Shown: piece by piece, positions 36,803 to 46,063 of the stretch | Layout of the letters: every line of letters starts with the position of its first letter | Position numbering within the stretch: the first letter of the stretch is position 1 | Assembly (NCBI RefSeq): GCF_003586285.1 | Contig: NZ_QUBR01000002.1 | Location: 1,512,557-1,576,556, forward strand | Reading direction: 5' to 3' | DNA: 64,000 nucleotides | Origin: Aeromicrobium endophyticum | GTDB lineage: Bacteria > Actinomycetota > Actinomycetes > Propionibacteriales > Nocardioidaceae | Notes under the pieces: generated by a model | Told to the model about the DNA's origin: nothing | What the model saw: the letters and a program-made list of their open reading frames with translations, nothing else | The model's database searches: none | Position numbers and translations under genes: made by a program

Positions 36803-37452
36803 GAGCAGCGCTGACTCGCCGGGAGCTCCTCGTCGACGGGCGCCTCGAGGTCGTCGGGCGTCACCGAGACCGAGCCCGTGGCGGCCCGCTGCTGCCCCTT
36901 GGCGTCGAGCCCGAAGCGGGGCGCGAACGAGACGTCGCTGTCGGCGAATGCGGCGAGGATCGCGTTCTGCCCGAGATCGGCGAACTGCGCCTCGTTCTCG
37001 CTGGTGGCCTGCTGGTTGGTCTGCTTCTCGGCCAGGCCGACGGCGATGGCCGCGACCTCGCGGCTGTCGCTGACGGCCTTGGCCAGCTCGTCGACGTCAG
37101 CCCCCGGGAACGACCTGGCCAGCTCGTCGCGCTGCGCGGACGTCAGCTCGTAGGCGGACGGCGGGACGCTGACGTCCTTCTGCTGCGCGAGGTCGCGGGC
37201 GACCCGCACCGAGACCAGCCCGACGACGGCCTGGCGGCGCACCTCGGAGTTGCTGACCGTCGTGATGCCCTGCTGCTTGGCGGCACTCGCGGTGAGGATG
37301 CAGTAGGCCTCGGCGGTGCGGTCGAGGGTGTCCATCGAGATCGTGCGACCGTCGACGACCGCGGCCGAGCCGGGGTGGATGGTGCCGCAGGCGGCGAGCG
37401 AGAGGCTCGCGATCGCAAGCACGGCCCCGCGCGTTCGAGTGAGCATGGTCAC
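36799..37452 (-). CDS. Lipoprotein with SurA-N-like domain
   Basis: 217 aa. Signal peptide LTRTRGAVLAIASLSLAAC with lipobox LAAC; then HPGSAAVVDGRTISMDTLDRTAEAYC, which resembles the SurA N-terminal chaperone domain, followed by helical sequence. No parvulin PPIase domain is present. A cell-surface folding role is an inference. Either GTG 37452 (overlapping the permease stop as GTGA) or ATG 37446 is the start. The downstream mazG gene is coupled. Confidence 0.8.
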   Translation of the reverse strand: MTMLTRTRGAVLAIASLSLAACGTIHPGSAAVVDGRTISMDTLDRTAEAYCILTASAAKQQGITTVSNSEVRRQAVVGLVSVRVARDLAQQKDVSVPPSAYELTSAQRDELARSFPGADVDELAKAVSDSREVAAIAVGLAEKQTNQQATSENEAQFADLGQNAILAAFADSDVSFAPRFGLDAKGQQRAATGSVSVTPDDLEAPVDEELPASQRCS

Positions 37453-38951
37453 AGGTTAGTCGGGGCCGCCTTGCCCGTCGCCAGCCGGGAGTGCTTGCGT
37501 CCGTACACCAGGTAGACGACGAGTCCGAGGGCCAGCCACACCAGGAACCGCAGCCACGTCTCGACCGCGAGGTTGGTCATGAGCGCGATGCACGCGACGC
37601 CCGAGACGATCGGCAGCAGCGGCACCTGGGGCGTGCGGAACGGGCGCTTCATCCTCGGCTTGGTCCGACGCAGCACGACGACGGCGATCGAGACGACCAG
37701 GAAGGCGAAGAGTGTGCCGATCGAGACCATCTCGGCCAGGACCGACAGGGGCACGAAGGCGCCGAGCACGGCGACCGCGACGGTCGTGCCGACGGTGATG
37801 ACGACGGGTGTGTGGAACTTCGGGTGGACCCTGCCGATCGCCGGCGGCAGCAGGCCGTCGCGGCACAGGGCGAATCCGATGCGTCCCATCGCCACGATGT
37901 CGACGAGGATCACCGAGGTCAGTCCCGCGACCGCGGCCGTCCCGATGATGATGCCCGCCCAACCGAGGCCGACCTGGTCGAATGCGTCGGCGAGCGGCTC
38001 CCCGGTGCTGAGCTTGGTGTACTTGACCATGCCCGTCAGCACGAAGCACACCGCGACGTAGAGCAGGGTGCAGATGATCAGCGTGCCGATCAGGCCACGC
38101 GGCATGTCCTTGGCAGGATCCTTGGTCTCCTCGCCGAGGTTGGCGACGGCCTCGAAGCCGGAGTAGGCGAAGAACACGATCGCGGCGGCCACCAGCACCC
38201 CGGTGACGCCGTAGGCGGTCTGGTCGATGCCGGTGATCCACTGCCACAGCGGCTGCTTGAGCCCGCTCGCGGAGTCGGCCTTCTCGCTCGGCGGGATGTA
38301 CGGCTTCTGGTTGTCGAGGCTGACGTAGAACAGCCCGACGCCGATGATGAACAGGCAGATCGAGACCTTGATGACGACGAGGGTGTTGGTCACGAGCTTC
38401 GACTCGCGGATGCCCAGGGCCGCGACGACGCCCAGCACGACGACGATGAACACCGCGCCGAGGTTGATGACGCTGTCGTCCTCGCCGAAGAACGCCTTCG
38501 GCAGGTCGAACACGCCCTGCAGGTAGCCCGACCAGCCGCGGGCGACGACGGCGGCGCCGAGGGCGAACTCCAGGATCAGGTCCCAGGCGATGATCCACGC
38601 GAAGATCTCGCCGATCGTCGTGTACGCGTACGTGTACGAGCTGCCGGCGGTCGGCACCGCCGCGGCGAGCTCGGCGTAGCAGAGCGCCGCCAGCATCGCC
38701 ACGACTCCCGCGACGAGGAAGGAGATCATCACGGCCGGCCCGGCGTTGTCCTTGGCCGCGGTGCCGGTGAGCGTGAAGATGCCCGTGCCGATGACGATCC
38801 CGATGCCGAACCCCATCAGGTCCCACACCGTCAGGCGCCGGTCGAGGCGGGCGTGGTGGCTCTCCTCGGTGGGGTCGGCGTCGTTCTGGTGGATGACGTC
38901 GTCGACGTCCTTCGTGCGTACGAGCTTCTTCCACGTCCCCGCTGAAGTCAT
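37449..38951 (-). CDS. APC-family amino acid permease (cationic amino acid transporter type)
   Basis: 500 aa with about 12-13 membrane helices. The first helix region FGIGIVIGTGIFTLTGTAA carries the substrate-loop signature (G-x-G-I-F) of APC transporters; EFALGAAVVARGWSGYLQ and YSGFEAVANLGEETKDP are characteristic of the CAT-like subgroup. It imports or exchanges amino acids. Divergent from the acyltransferase gene across 80 bases. Confidence 0.92.
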   Translation of the reverse strand: MTSAGTWKKLVRTKDVDDVIHQNDADPTEESHHARLDRRLTVWDLMGFGIGIVIGTGIFTLTGTAAKDNAGPAVMISFLVAGVVAMLAALCYAELAAAVPTAGSSYTYAYTTIGEIFAWIIAWDLILEFALGAAVVARGWSGYLQGVFDLPKAFFGEDDSVINLGAVFIVVVLGVVAALGIRESKLVTNTLVVIKVSICLFIIGVGLFYVSLDNQKPYIPPSEKADSASGLKQPLWQWITGIDQTAYGVTGVLVAAAIVFFAYSGFEAVANLGEETKDPAKDMPRGLIGTLIICTLLYVAVCFVLTGMVKYTKLSTGEPLADAFDQVGLGWAGIIIGTAAVAGLTSVILVDIVAMGRIGFALCRDGLLPPAIGRVHPKFHTPVVITVGTTVAVAVLGAFVPLSVLAEMVSIGTLFAFLVVSIAVVVLRRTKPRMKRPFRTPQVPLLPIVSGVACIALMTNLAVETWLRFLVWLALGLVVYLVYGRKHSRLATGKAAPTNL

Positions 38952-39031
38952 GGGACGACGCTAGTGCCACCGTTGCGAACCGCAACAGTTCGCTCGTCGG
39001 AGCCGGCCGCCGCCTCGCCTAGGGTTGTCCC

Positions 39032-39592
39032 ATGATCCGACAGCGGCTGGCCCGCACCATCGCCCGGTTGATGCGCTACCGGATGGTCGGCGACGTGCCG
39101 CAGACCGGCATCCTCGTCGGCGCCCCGCACACGTCGAACTGGGACTTCATCACGATGCTGCTCGTGATGTGGCAGGGCGGGGCCCACCCCCGCGTGCTGG
39201 TCAAGAAGCAGCTGTTCAAGGGCCCCTTGGGCTGGTTGCTGCGGGCGTTCGGCGGAGTGCCGCTCGACCGCGACAACGCCGGGACTGTCGTGCGCGACCT
39301 CGTGGCCGAGGCCGACACGGGCAAGCCGTTCCGGCTGATCCTCGCCGCCGAGGGCACCCGATCGCGCGGCGAGTACTGGAAGTCCGGCTTCCTGCGGCTG
39401 TCCCGCGACACGGGCCTGCCGATCACGCTGGCGTTCTTCGACCCCCCGACCAGGACGATGGGCTTCGGACCGACCTTCCACGCCAGCGACGACGTCGTCG
39501 CCGACATGGACGTCGTGCGCGCCTTCTACGCCGACAAGCTCGGCATCCGGCCGAAGAACGCCACTCCCCCGCGCCTGCGCGAAGAGGGCTGA
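39032..39592 (+). CDS. PlsC-type acyltransferase (1-acyl-glycerol-3-phosphate acyltransferase family)
   Basis: 186 aa, a short form. The catalytic H-x4-D motif is H33-TSNW-D38 (APHTSNWDF), and the phosphate-binding motif EGTRSR lies near residue 107. It likely acylates lysophospholipids or a related acceptor. No membrane helix is obvious, so peripheral attachment is probable. Convergent with the GGDEF gene, 19 bases apart. Confidence 0.88.
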   Translation: MIRQRLARTIARLMRYRMVGDVPQTGILVGAPHTSNWDFITMLLVMWQGGAHPRVLVKKQLFKGPLGWLLRAFGGVPLDRDNAGTVVRDLVAEADTGKPFRLILAAEGTRSRGEYWKSGFLRLSRDTGLPITLAFFDPPTRTMGFGPTFHASDDVVADMDVVRAFYADKLGIRPKNATPPRLREEG

Positions 39593-39611
39593 GCGCCCGA
39601 CGGCGTCCGGG

Positions 39612-41063
39612 TCACGACTTGCGCGCGGCGACGCCGACGCGGTTGCGCCCGGCCCGCTTGGCGCCGTACATCGCGTCGTCGGCGGCTCGCAGCAGATCCG
39701 ACACGTCACCGCCGCGGTGCTCGGCCACCCCGATCGAGACAGTGACGGGCACGAGCCCGTCGTCGGTGCGGACGGGTGTGGCCGCCACGGCGGCGCGCAT
39801 GGCCTCGGCCACGCGGCTCGCATCGGCAGCCGTCCGTCCCACGAGGATCGCGACGAACTCGTCACCGCCGAAGCGTCCGGTCAGGACGCCTCCCGCGACG
39901 CCACCGACGCGCGCCGCGACCTCCAACAGCACCTCGTCGCCGGCGACGTGACCGTACGTGTCGTTGATCTGCTTGAAGCCGTCGACGTCGAGCAGCGCGA
40001 TCGACAACGGCCCGATGCCGTCGGCCAGCTGCTCCACGGCCTGACGCAGGGAGTGGTCGAGCTGCGCGCGCGTCATCAGCCCCGTCACCGGGTCGAGCAG
40101 CACCGGCCGGTCGCGACGACGCGGCGCCGCCTCGCGGCACACGACCATCCAGCCGGCCACCGCCTCGTCGCGCCCGGTCAGCGGCGTGCACCGGGCGACG
40201 AGCTGCAACGCGTCGGGCCCGTCGCCGAGCACGAAGGGTTGGTCGGCGCCCTCGCTCAACGTGACACCGGCGCCGAGCACGTCGTCGACCGACGCACCTG
40301 CGTCGGGCAGGCGTCCGTCGCGGGCCAGGATCGTGCGGCGCGCCGACGCGTTGAGGTCGACGAGGCGTCCTGAGTCGTCGAAGAACACCACGACGTCGGC
40401 CATCTCGTCGACGGCCGCGGCGCGGTCGATCGGCACCAGGTCGTTGAGACCTCGCCCGAACATCGCGTGGTGCAGCACGGCCAGCCCGGCGACCGCGATG
40501 TACTGCGTCATGTCGAGGCGGGCGATCTCGACCACGACGACCGCCACGACGAGCGCCTGCAGCACCATGACCTGCCGGCGGTGCGCCTGGTCGGCGTGCG
40601 CCGCCCGGGTGGCCAGGGCGACGACGGAGGCCAGCACCAGCGCGGCGCAGTAGGCGGCGTGCAGCTGGTAGGCCATCCCGAACTCGAGGTGGCCCTCGGG
40701 CTTGGAGCCCATCAGGCCGTGCAGCGGGTTGGTCACCTCGAGCGCGAAGACCAGCACCGGCTCGAGCACGAACAGCGCGAGCAGCAGCCGAGGCGGTGAC
40801 CAGCGCGACCGCACGGCACGGCGCGCCATCACGAAGATCGCCGCGACGCTCGTCGACACGGCGGCCAGCCACAGGCCCACGACGGCGTACGGGTAGTGGC
40901 CGGGCCGGTCGAGCTGCTCGAAGGCCGCGATCGACCAGCACCACACCGTGGCGGCCGCGGCCGCCACGACGTACGTTCCCGCGCCGTACGTCGACCGGCG
41001 CTGGGCCCATCCGGAGGCAGCGAGCGCCAGCGCCACCAGTCCGGCGACCGTGCTGACGATCAT
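39612..41063 (-). CDS. Membrane diguanylate cyclase (7TM-type sensor, PAS, GGDEF)
   Basis: 483 aa. Seven or so membrane helices fill residues 1-205, a PAS-like segment (VVVFFDDSGRLVDLNASARR) follows at about 223-310, and the GGDEF domain covers 320-483 with an intact active site GGDEF at 399-403. The position five residues before it has no RxxD, so product inhibition through an I-site is unlikely. It should make cyclic di-GMP. No EAL or HD-GYP protein is encoded in the window. Confidence 0.93.
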   Translation of the reverse strand: MIVSTVAGLVALALAASGWAQRRSTYGAGTYVVAAAAATVWCWSIAAFEQLDRPGHYPYAVVGLWLAAVSTSVAAIFVMARRAVRSRWSPPRLLLALFVLEPVLVFALEVTNPLHGLMGSKPEGHLEFGMAYQLHAAYCAALVLASVVALATRAAHADQAHRRQVMVLQALVVAVVVVEIARLDMTQYIAVAGLAVLHHAMFGRGLNDLVPIDRAAAVDEMADVVVFFDDSGRLVDLNASARRTILARDGRLPDAGASVDDVLGAGVTLSEGADQPFVLGDGPDALQLVARCTPLTGRDEAVAGWMVVCREAAPRRRDRPVLLDPVTGLMTRAQLDHSLRQAVEQLADGIGPLSIALLDVDGFKQINDTYGHVAGDEVLLEVAARVGGVAGGVLTGRFGGDEFVAILVGRTAADASRVAEAMRAAVAATPVRTDDGLVPVTVSIGVAEHRGGDVSDLLRAADDAMYGAKRAGRNRVGVAARKS

Positions 41064-41082
41064 CGCGCTCCTCGCATCGTGG

Positions 41083-44000
41083 TCAGGCGGGTGCTGGGGC
41101 AGGTACCAGGGTGTCGATCACGGTACGCGTCCACTCGAGCAGCTCGCGCCCCACCAGCGGCTTGCCGCCGATCGGCGCCGTCTTCGGACGCGGGATGAGC
41201 GCGACCTCGGCAGCGACCTTGTAGGTGCTGCGGGGGTAGACGCGCTGCAGCCGCATCTGCGCCGAGTCGGGGAGCCTCAGCGGGGCGAACCGGACGTTCG
41301 GGCCCGCGGCCGTCACCTCGGTGAGCCCGGCCTCGCGCACCCGCACGCGCAGGCGTGCGACCTCGAGCAGGACGTCGACGGCCTCGGGCGGCTCGCCGTA
41401 CCGGTCGACCAGCTCGCCGCGGATCTCGTCGACGTCGGACAGGGCACGGACGTCGGCGAGTCGCTTGTACATCTCGAGCCGCAGCCGCTCGCTGCCGACG
41501 TAGTCGTGCGGCAGGTGCGCCTCGATCGGCAGCTCGATCTTGACCTCGCGCTCGGGCTCGGCGTCGCCGCGGAACTCCGCGACGGCCTCGCCCACGAGGC
41601 GCACGTACAGGTCGAAGCCGACGTCGGCGATGTGACCCGACTGCTCGCCGCCCAGCAGGTTGCCGGCGCCGCGGATCTCGAGGTCCTTCATCGCGACCGC
41701 CATGCCGCCTCCGAGCTCGGAGTGCTGCGCGATCGTGGCGAGCCGGTCGTGGGCGGTCTCGGTGAGCGGCTTCTCGGGCGGGTACAGGAAGTAGGCGTAG
41801 GCGCGCTCGCGCGAGCGTCCGACCCGCCCACGCAGCTGGTGCAGCTGCGACAGGCCGAGCGTGTCGGCTCGCTCGATGATCATGGTGTTGGCGTTGGAGA
41901 CGTCGAGACCCGACTCGACGATCGTGGTGCACACGAGCACGTCGTAGCGCTTCTCCCAGAAGTCGACCATGACCTCCTCGAGCTGGTGCTCGCCCATCTG
42001 GCCGTGGGCCGCCGCGACGCGCGCCTCGGGCACGAGCTCCTTGATCTTGGCGACGGCCTTGTCGATCGACTGCACCCGGTTGTGGATGAAGAAGGCCTGT
42101 CCCTCGCGCAGCAGCTCGCGGCGGATCGCGGCCACGACCTGGCGGTCCTCGTAGGCGCCCACGAACGACAGCACGGGGTGGCGCTCCTCGGGAGGGGTCG
42201 CGATCGTCGACATCTCGCGGATGCCCGTGATCGCCATCTCGAGCGTGCGCGGGATGGGCGTCGCGGACATCGACAGGACGTCGACGGCCGCACGCAGCAT
42301 CTTCATGGCCTCCTTGTGCTCGACGCCGAAGCGCTGCTCCTCGTCGACGATGACCAGGCCGAGGTCCTTGATCTTGACCCCGGGCTGCAGCAGCCGGTGC
42401 GTGCCGATGACCATGTCGATCGAGCCGTCGGCCAGCCCCGCGAGGGTCTCCTTGGACTCCTTCTCGGTCTGGAACCGCGAGAGCGGCTTCATCGTCACCG
42501 GGAACTGCCCGAAGCGTTCGGCGAAGGTGGCGTAGTGCTGCTGGACGAGCAGGGTCGTCGGCACCAGCAGGATGACCTGCTTGCCGTCCTGGATGGCCTT
42601 GAACGCCGCGCGCACCGCGATCTCGGTCTTGCCGTAGCCGACGTCGCCGCACACCAGGCGGTCCATCGGCACGGTGCGCTCCATGTCGCGCTTGACCTCG
42701 TCGATGGTGACCATCTGGTCGGGCGTCTCGACGAAGGCGAACGAGTCCTCGAGCTCGGCCTGCCACGGCGTGTCGGGTCCGAAGGCATGGCCCTTGGTGG
42801 CCTGACGGGCGGCGTACAGCTTGATCAGCTCGCCGGCAATCTGGCGGACGGCCTTGCGCGCCTTGTTCTTGCGGGTCGTCCAGTCGGCACCGCCGAGGCG
42901 GTCGAGCGTCGGCGACTCGCCACCGACGTAGCGGCTGATCTGGTCGAGCTGGTCCATCGGCACGAACAGGCGGTCGGCCGGTTGACCGCGCTTCGACGGC
43001 GCGTACTCCATCACGAGGTACTCGCGCGCCGCGCCCTGCACGACGCGCTGCATCAGCTCGACGTAGCGGCCGACGCCGTGCTGCTCGTGCACCACGAAGT
43101 CGCCCGGCTTGAGCTCGAGCGGGTCGACCTGCTTGCGACGACGCGCCGGCATCTTGCGCTCGGTGCGATCGGCGGCCCGCTGCCCGACGAGGTCGTCGTA
43201 CGTCATGACCGCGAGCTGCAGCGGAGCCGACACGAAACCGGTCGACAGCTCGCCGATGACGACCTGGACGATGCCGGGGGTCGGCGGGGCCACCTCGTCG
43301 TCGAGCGCCGCCGGCACGTCGCTGTCGGTGAGCCACTCGAGCGTGCGCTGGGCCTGGCCCGCCGCAGGGGCCACGAAGACGACCCGCATGCCGGCGGCGA
43401 CCCAGCGACGGACGTCCTCGAGCGCCGCGGACGTGTCGCCGCGGTAGGCCGCCCCGGCCTCCATCTCGACCGCGCGCTGACCCTCGTCGAGGTCGAGGCC
43501 GAAGGGTGTCTGGGTGAACCAGGTGTGGCCGAGCGCCAGCGTCTCGAGCTTCACGTCGTCGAGCGAGTGGAAGGCTGCCGAGCCGAGATCGATCGGCGAC
43601 TCGCCGCCGCCGGCCGCTGCGGCCCACGACGCCTGCAGGAACTCCTCGCTGGTGGCCACCAGGTCGGCGGCCCGCGCCCGGATGCGCTCGGGATCCATCA
43701 GCAGCACGGCCGAGCGCTGGGGCAGCAGGTTGACGAACGACTCCATCTCGTCCGTCAGCACCGGCGTCAGCGACTCCATGCCCTCGACGGCATGGCCCTC
43801 GGAGAGCTTCGTGAAGATCTCGGCCAGGCTGGGGTGCTCCTCGGCCAGCCGTGCGGCGCGCGCACGCACCTCGTCGGTGAGCAGCAGCTCGCGGCACGGC
43901 GGCGCCCAGACGTGGTCGATCTCTCCGAGCGTCCGCTGGTCGGCCACGGCGAACCGGCGGATCTCGTCGACCTCGTCGCCGAAGAACTCGATGCGCAGCG

Positions 44001-44607
44001 GGTGGTCCTCGGTGGGCGGGAAGACGTCGATGATGCCGCCGCGGACGGCGAACTCACCGCGCCGCTCGACCAGGTCGACCCGCGAGTAGGCCGCACCGGC
44101 CAGATCGGCGACGACCTGGTCGAGGGCGACCTCGTCGCCGCGGTGCAGCTCGACCGGCACGAGGTCGGCCAGCCCCTTCACCTGGGGCTGCAGCAGCGAG
44201 CGGATGGGCGCGACGACGACGCGCAACGGGCCGGTGGCGGTGTCGGAGTCGAGCTCGCCCGCCCGCGTGGGGTGCACCAGACGCCGCAGCACCGCCAGCC
44301 GGCGACCCACCGTGTCGGAGCGCGGCGACAGCCGCTCGTGGGGCAGCGTCTCCCAGGCCGGGTAGTACGCGACGGCGTCGGCGCCGAGCAGCTCGCCGAG
44401 CTGGGCCGTGAGGTCCTCGCCCTCCCGCGCCGTGGCGGTGACCGCGACGACCGTCGCCTGCTCCGCGAGCGCAGCCGTCAGGAACGGTCGCAGCGGTTCG
44501 GGAGCCTGGACGTCGAGGGTGCCGGCGCCCTCGGCCCGCTCGGCCAGGACGGCCGCGACGGTGGGCTCGGAGGAGACGATCGAGGCGAGGCGGGAGAGAG
44601 TCATCAT
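41083..44607 (-). CDS. mfd: Transcription-repair coupling factor Mfd
   Basis: 1174 aa, full length. An N-terminal UvrB-like homology region, the RNA-polymerase interaction domain around DFVVHEQHGVGRY, and a RecG-like translocase with Walker A GDVGYGKTEIA, DEEQRFGV, SATPIPRTLEMA and GRVGRS are all seen, plus the C-terminal TRCF domain. It displaces stalled RNA polymerase and recruits UvrA. ATG 44607 directly follows the pth TAG; the next ATG is one codon on. It forms an operon with pth and the L25 gene. Confidence 0.98.
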   Translation of the reverse strand: MMTLSRLASIVSSEPTVAAVLAERAEGAGTLDVQAPEPLRPFLTAALAEQATVVAVTATAREGEDLTAQLGELLGADAVAYYPAWETLPHERLSPRSDTVGRRLAVLRRLVHPTRAGELDSDTATGPLRVVVAPIRSLLQPQVKGLADLVPVELHRGDEVALDQVVADLAGAAYSRVDLVERRGEFAVRGGIIDVFPPTEDHPLRIEFFGDEVDEIRRFAVADQRTLGEIDHVWAPPCRELLLTDEVRARAARLAEEHPSLAEIFTKLSEGHAVEGMESLTPVLTDEMESFVNLLPQRSAVLLMDPERIRARAADLVATSEEFLQASWAAAAGGGESPIDLGSAAFHSLDDVKLETLALGHTWFTQTPFGLDLDEGQRAVEMEAGAAYRGDTSAALEDVRRWVAAGMRVVFVAPAAGQAQRTLEWLTDSDVPAALDDEVAPPTPGIVQVVIGELSTGFVSAPLQLAVMTYDDLVGQRAADRTERKMPARRRKQVDPLELKPGDFVVHEQHGVGRYVELMQRVVQGAAREYLVMEYAPSKRGQPADRLFVPMDQLDQISRYVGGESPTLDRLGGADWTTRKNKARKAVRQIAGELIKLYAARQATKGHAFGPDTPWQAELEDSFAFVETPDQMVTIDEVKRDMERTVPMDRLVCGDVGYGKTEIAVRAAFKAIQDGKQVILLVPTTLLVQQHYATFAERFGQFPVTMKPLSRFQTEKESKETLAGLADGSIDMVIGTHRLLQPGVKIKDLGLVIVDEEQRFGVEHKEAMKMLRAAVDVLSMSATPIPRTLEMAITGIREMSTIATPPEERHPVLSFVGAYEDRQVVAAIRRELLREGQAFFIHNRVQSIDKAVAKIKELVPEARVAAAHGQMGEHQLEEVMVDFWEKRYDVLVCTTIVESGLDVSNANTMIIERADTLGLSQLHQLRGRVGRSRERAYAYFLYPPEKPLTETAHDRLATIAQHSELGGGMAVAMKDLEIRGAGNLLGGEQSGHIADVGFDLYVRLVGEAVAEFRGDAEPEREVKIELPIEAHLPHDYVGSERLRLEMYKRLADVRALSDVDEIRGELVDRYGEPPEAVDVLLEVARLRVRVREAGLTEVTAAGPNVRFAPLRLPDSAQMRLQRVYPRSTYKVAAEVALIPRPKTAPIGGKPLVGRELLEWTRTVIDTLVPAPAPA

Positions 44608-45189
44608 CTACCGGTTGAACGCACTCTGGGTCTGATCCAGTCCCACCGTGACGAGACTCTCGACGGCGTCCGCGGCCTCCTCGACGTACACGGGCAGGTC
44701 CTTGCGCTCGGTCGAGCTGTACGACTTGAGCACGAAGTCGTGGACGTCCTGGCGACCCGGAGGACGCCCGATGCCGACCCGCACGCGGTAGAAGTCACCG
44801 GAGCCCAGCGACTGGCGGATGGACTTGAGCCCGTTGTGACCGTTGTCACCGCCGCCCAGCTTGACCCGCAGCATGCCGAAGTCGATGTCGAGCTCGTCGT
44901 GGATCGCGATGACGTGATCGGGCTCGACGTCGTAGAACTTCGCCAGGGTCGAGACCGGCCCGCCGCTCTCGTTCATGTACGACTTGGCACGCGCCAGGAC
45001 GACGCGCTGCCCGGCGAGGTGTCCCTCGACGACCTCACCCCGCCCGGACTTGTGCTTCTTCCAGCCGAGGTTCTTGGGCGTGCCACCCATGCGCAGCGCC
45101 AATGCATCGGCCACCATGTAGCCGACGTTGTGGCGCGTGCTGGCGTACGTCGGGCCCGGATTGCCGAGCCCGACGACCAACCAGGTCAC
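44608..45189 (-). CDS. pth: Peptidyl-tRNA hydrolase
   Basis: 193 aa, standard length. Catalytic region LVVGLGNPGPTYASTRHNVG contains the conserved Asn and His; KSYMNESGGPV and HDELDIDFGMLRVKLGGG follow with the conserved Asp. It recycles peptidyl-tRNA. GTG 45189 overlaps the L25 stop as GTGA. The rplY-pth order is a common bacterial arrangement. Confidence 0.97.
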   Translation of the reverse strand: MTWLVVGLGNPGPTYASTRHNVGYMVADALALRMGGTPKNLGWKKHKSGRGEVVEGHLAGQRVVLARAKSYMNESGGPVSTLAKFYDVEPDHVIAIHDELDIDFGMLRVKLGGGDNGHNGLKSIRQSLGSGDFYRVRVGIGRPPGRQDVHDFVLKSYSSTERKDLPVYVEEAADAVESLVTVGLDQTQSAFNR

Positions 45190-45857
45190 TCCGACTCGGT
45201 GGCAGCCTCGTCGTCGGACGACTCGGCGGCAGCCTCGGCCTCTTCGGCGTCGGTCGGGTCGTGCTCGATGCCCAGGTCGGCCTCGGCCTCGGCGAGCTCG
45301 GCCTCGAGCTGGGCCTCGGTCGGAGCACCCGTGACGTTGACGATGAGGATGTCGTCGTCGACCGCGAGGGTCGAGCCCTCGGGCAGCGTGAGGTCCTTGG
45401 CGAGGATCTGGTCGCCGGCCACGAGGCCCTCGACCGAGACCTCGAACGACTCGGGGATGTGCGTGGCCTCGGCCTCGACGGAGACCGACGAGTTCTCGAG
45501 GATGACCAGGTTGCCGCTGACGGCGTCGCCGACGGTGTTGATGCGGACGTCGACGACGACCTTCTCGCCCTTGCGGACGATCAGCAGGTCGGCGTGCTCG
45601 ATGAAGCCCTTCAGGGGGTCGCGCTGGACCTGCTTGGGGATGACGAGGTGCGAGTCCGAGCCGACCTCGATCGTCAGCAGCGCGTTGGCCGCGCCCTTCA
45701 GAGCGAGCATGAGCTGGTGACCGGGCAGGGTCAGGTGGACGGGCTCGGCGCCGTGGCCGTAGAGGACGACGGGGACCTTGTCCTCGCGACGGATGCGGCG
45801 GGCCGCGCCCTTGCCGAACTCGGTGCGTGCTTCGGCGGCGATCTTGATCTCGGCCAC
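45186..45857 (-). CDS. rplY: 50S ribosomal protein L25 / general stress protein Ctc
   Basis: 223 aa: the long two-domain form. The L25 5S-rRNA-binding domain covers about 1-92 (RTEFGKGAARRIRREDKVPVV, VIPKQVQRDPLKG), and the TL5/Ctc C-terminal beta domain about 95-185, ending in an acidic tail rich in Glu, Asp and Ala. GTG 45857 has AGGAG upstream. It heads the L25-pth-mfd operon. Confidence 0.95.
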   Translation of the reverse strand: MAEIKIAAEARTEFGKGAARRIRREDKVPVVLYGHGAEPVHLTLPGHQLMLALKGAANALLTIEVGSDSHLVIPKQVQRDPLKGFIEHADLLIVRKGEKVVVDVRINTVGDAVSGNLVILENSSVSVEAEATHIPESFEVSVEGLVAGDQILAKDLTLPEGSTLAVDDDILIVNVTGAPTEAQLEAELAEAEADLGIEHDPTDAEEAEAAAESSDDEAATESE

Positions 45858-46063
45858 GGGGGAACTCCTGTTGGGTACGTCGTGCGATGCGAAAGGTCGG
45901 ATGTCGTCCGGCGGGGGGCGCTCGACACAGCACTCCTGTGGAGCGCCCTGTCGATCACGGTCTGACACAGACCCTCGCCGAGGCAACCTGGCGAGTCTAT
46001 CGCAGGCCCGGGGAACCGGGAAATCCCGCCGGCCGGGTCCGCGGGGACGATACGGTGTCGTCC

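Noticed and set aside
40948..45720. A 1590-codon open frame on the plus strand opposite mfd, pth and the L25 gene
   Set aside because: It mirrors the real genes codon by codon, with low-complexity Arg/Asp/Gly/Val-rich translation and no domain; typical antisense shadow in GC-rich DNA.
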